A DNA stretch of 16,710 nucleotides, taken from Proteobacteria bacterium UBA1858 (GTDB lineage: Bacteria; Pseudomonadota; Gammaproteobacteria; UBA4575). The notes beneath the pieces were generated by a model. That model saw only the letters and a list, made by a program, of their open reading frames with translations. It did no database searches and was not told the origin of the DNA. The position numbers were made by a program, and so were the translations under genes. The first letter of the stretch is position 1, and the number at the start of each line of letters is the position of its first letter. Shown here one piece after another: positions 16,026 to 16,710 of the stretch. Location of the stretch: contig DDIE01000054.1 of assembly GCA_002338385.1 (NCBI GenBank), positions 1 to 16,710 of the forward strand, written 5' to 3'.

Positions 16026-16710
16026 ATGGAACAAAAACTGGCTGGAGTAGTTGCCATTAGTAATCCGTTAAGCGGTAAGAATAAGCGTGGTGGTTTTGAG
16101 TCTTTTGCGAAGCAAATAACGGCATATACAGCAATTGATCATCTTGTTACCAGCAATGAAGCAGAGATAGTCCAAGCTTTAAACCAATGTAAGCAACGTG
16201 GTGTCGCGATCATTGTCGTCAATGGTGGTGACGGTACTTTGCAGTGTGTGCTCAGTTTTCTCAAGCAGGATACGCATTTGGATTATACCCCCGAGTTGCT
16301 GTTATTGCAGGCGGGGACAACTAGTATGGCTTTTGGCGATGTCGGCTGCAAGGCGCCCTTGCAGGCCACATTGGAAGGGCTGATTGCATACGCAGATGGC
16401 CAAAAAACATCTTTCAAGAAATCGGCCAGAGCTGTCATCAAGATGACCTTGCCAGCCACCCAAAAGAGCCAGTGTGGACTATTTTTCGGTGCGGGTGCGA
16501 TTCATACTGGTATTTTATATTGTCGTCAGCGACTGCACACCAGAGGCATGCGGGGTGAGCTTGGTGCTTCACTGGCGATGTTTCGATTCATTATCGACTG
16601 GTTAACAGTGAAGCGTCTAGCCACCGCGGTGCAGGCCAAGATCACAATAGACAACAAATATCAGGATCAGGGTCGTTATAATATTATTCCAGCCACTACA
16701 TTAATGCGCT
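16026..16710 (+). CDS. DAGK-like lipid kinase, possible ceramide kinase (3' end cut off)
   Basis: The first 228 codons of a diacylglycerol/sphingosine kinase-fold protein; the frame is open to the right edge. It shows NPLSG (13-17), the nucleotide-binding NGGDGT (66-71), and GTTSMAFGDVG (97-107) where ordinary DAG kinases have a GTxNDxA motif. The acceptor is thus unlikely to be typical DAG. CpgB of Caulobacter is a DAGK-fold ceramide kinase needed for ceramide phosphoglycerate, and this gene may be its counterpart. It starts 7 bp after the CDP-alcohol phosphotransferase stop, so the two are co-transcribed. The initiating ATG follows GCCACC, without a Shine-Dalgarno match, which also suggests coupling. 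Confidence 0.8.
   Translation, partial: MEQKLAGVVAISNPLSGKNKRGGFESFAKQITAYTAIDHLVTSNEAEIVQALNQCKQRGVAIIVVNGGDGTLQCVLSFLKQDTHLDYTPELLLLQAGTTSMAFGDVGCKAPLQATLEGLIAYADGQKTSFKKSARAVIKMTLPATQKSQCGLFFGAGAIHTGILYCRQRLHTRGMRGELGASLAMFRFIIDWLTVKRLATAVQAKITIDNKYQDQGRYNIIPATTLMR

Noticed and set aside
1..16710. CRISPR arrays, insertion sequences, tRNA or rRNA genes
   Set aside because: No regularly spaced repeats, transposase genes, terminal repeats or RNA gene signatures were seen on either strand.

Overview
The window most likely comes from a Gram-negative proteobacterium, perhaps a gammaproteobacterium. It shows a soxX gene, LptF/LptG-type envelope permeases and a bacterial sphingolipid gene set. 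Base composition looks moderate, in the upper 40s % GC by eye. The lineage is inferred from gene content only and is not firm.

Layout. The left edge (1-309, minus) holds most of soxX, a periplasmic cytochrome c of thiosulfate oxidation. Next, on the minus strand, is a compact operon transcribed right to left: a fatty-acyl-AMP ligase (aasR-like, 5507-7276), an NAD(P)-dependent reductase (cerR-like, 4564-5481), a dedicated acyl carrier protein (4275-4523), serine palmitoyltransferase (spt, 3076-4278) and a three-part glycosyltransferase fusion (400-3027). About 310 bp of AT-rich DNA upstream of it (7277-7587) carries a clean 9-bp inverted repeat next to candidate promoters. A HIT hydrolase (minus) diverges from a plus-strand run: a four-His-box fatty acid hydroxylase, a GNAT-type bacterial ceramide synthase and a MobA-like nucleotidyltransferase. 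A LicC-like cytidylyltransferase (minus) converges on that run and diverges from lptF-lptG (plus). A calcineurin-like phosphoesterase (minus) overlaps the end of lptG. It diverges from a CDP-alcohol phosphotransferase with a degenerate N-terminal nucleotidyltransferase-like region, followed by a DAGK-like lipid kinase cut off by the right edge.

How the genes fit together. AasR loads a fatty acid onto the dedicated ACP, and Spt condenses the acyl group with serine to a 3-keto base. The GNAT-type enzyme N-acylates it, CerR reduces the ketone, and the hydroxylase adds a hydroxyl group. That core matches the ceramide pathway worked out in Caulobacter. The rest looks like head-group and export machinery: a lipid kinase, a nucleotidyltransferase/CDP-alcohol phosphotransferase pair, a phosphoesterase, an LptFG-type extractor pair and a polyprenyl-phosphate-sugar glycosyltransferase. 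The window therefore looks like a nearly complete locus for making, decorating and exporting a sphingolipid. The least familiar parts are the GT2-GtrA-ArnT-like fusion inside the spt operon, the extra LptFG pair and the split head-group enzymes.
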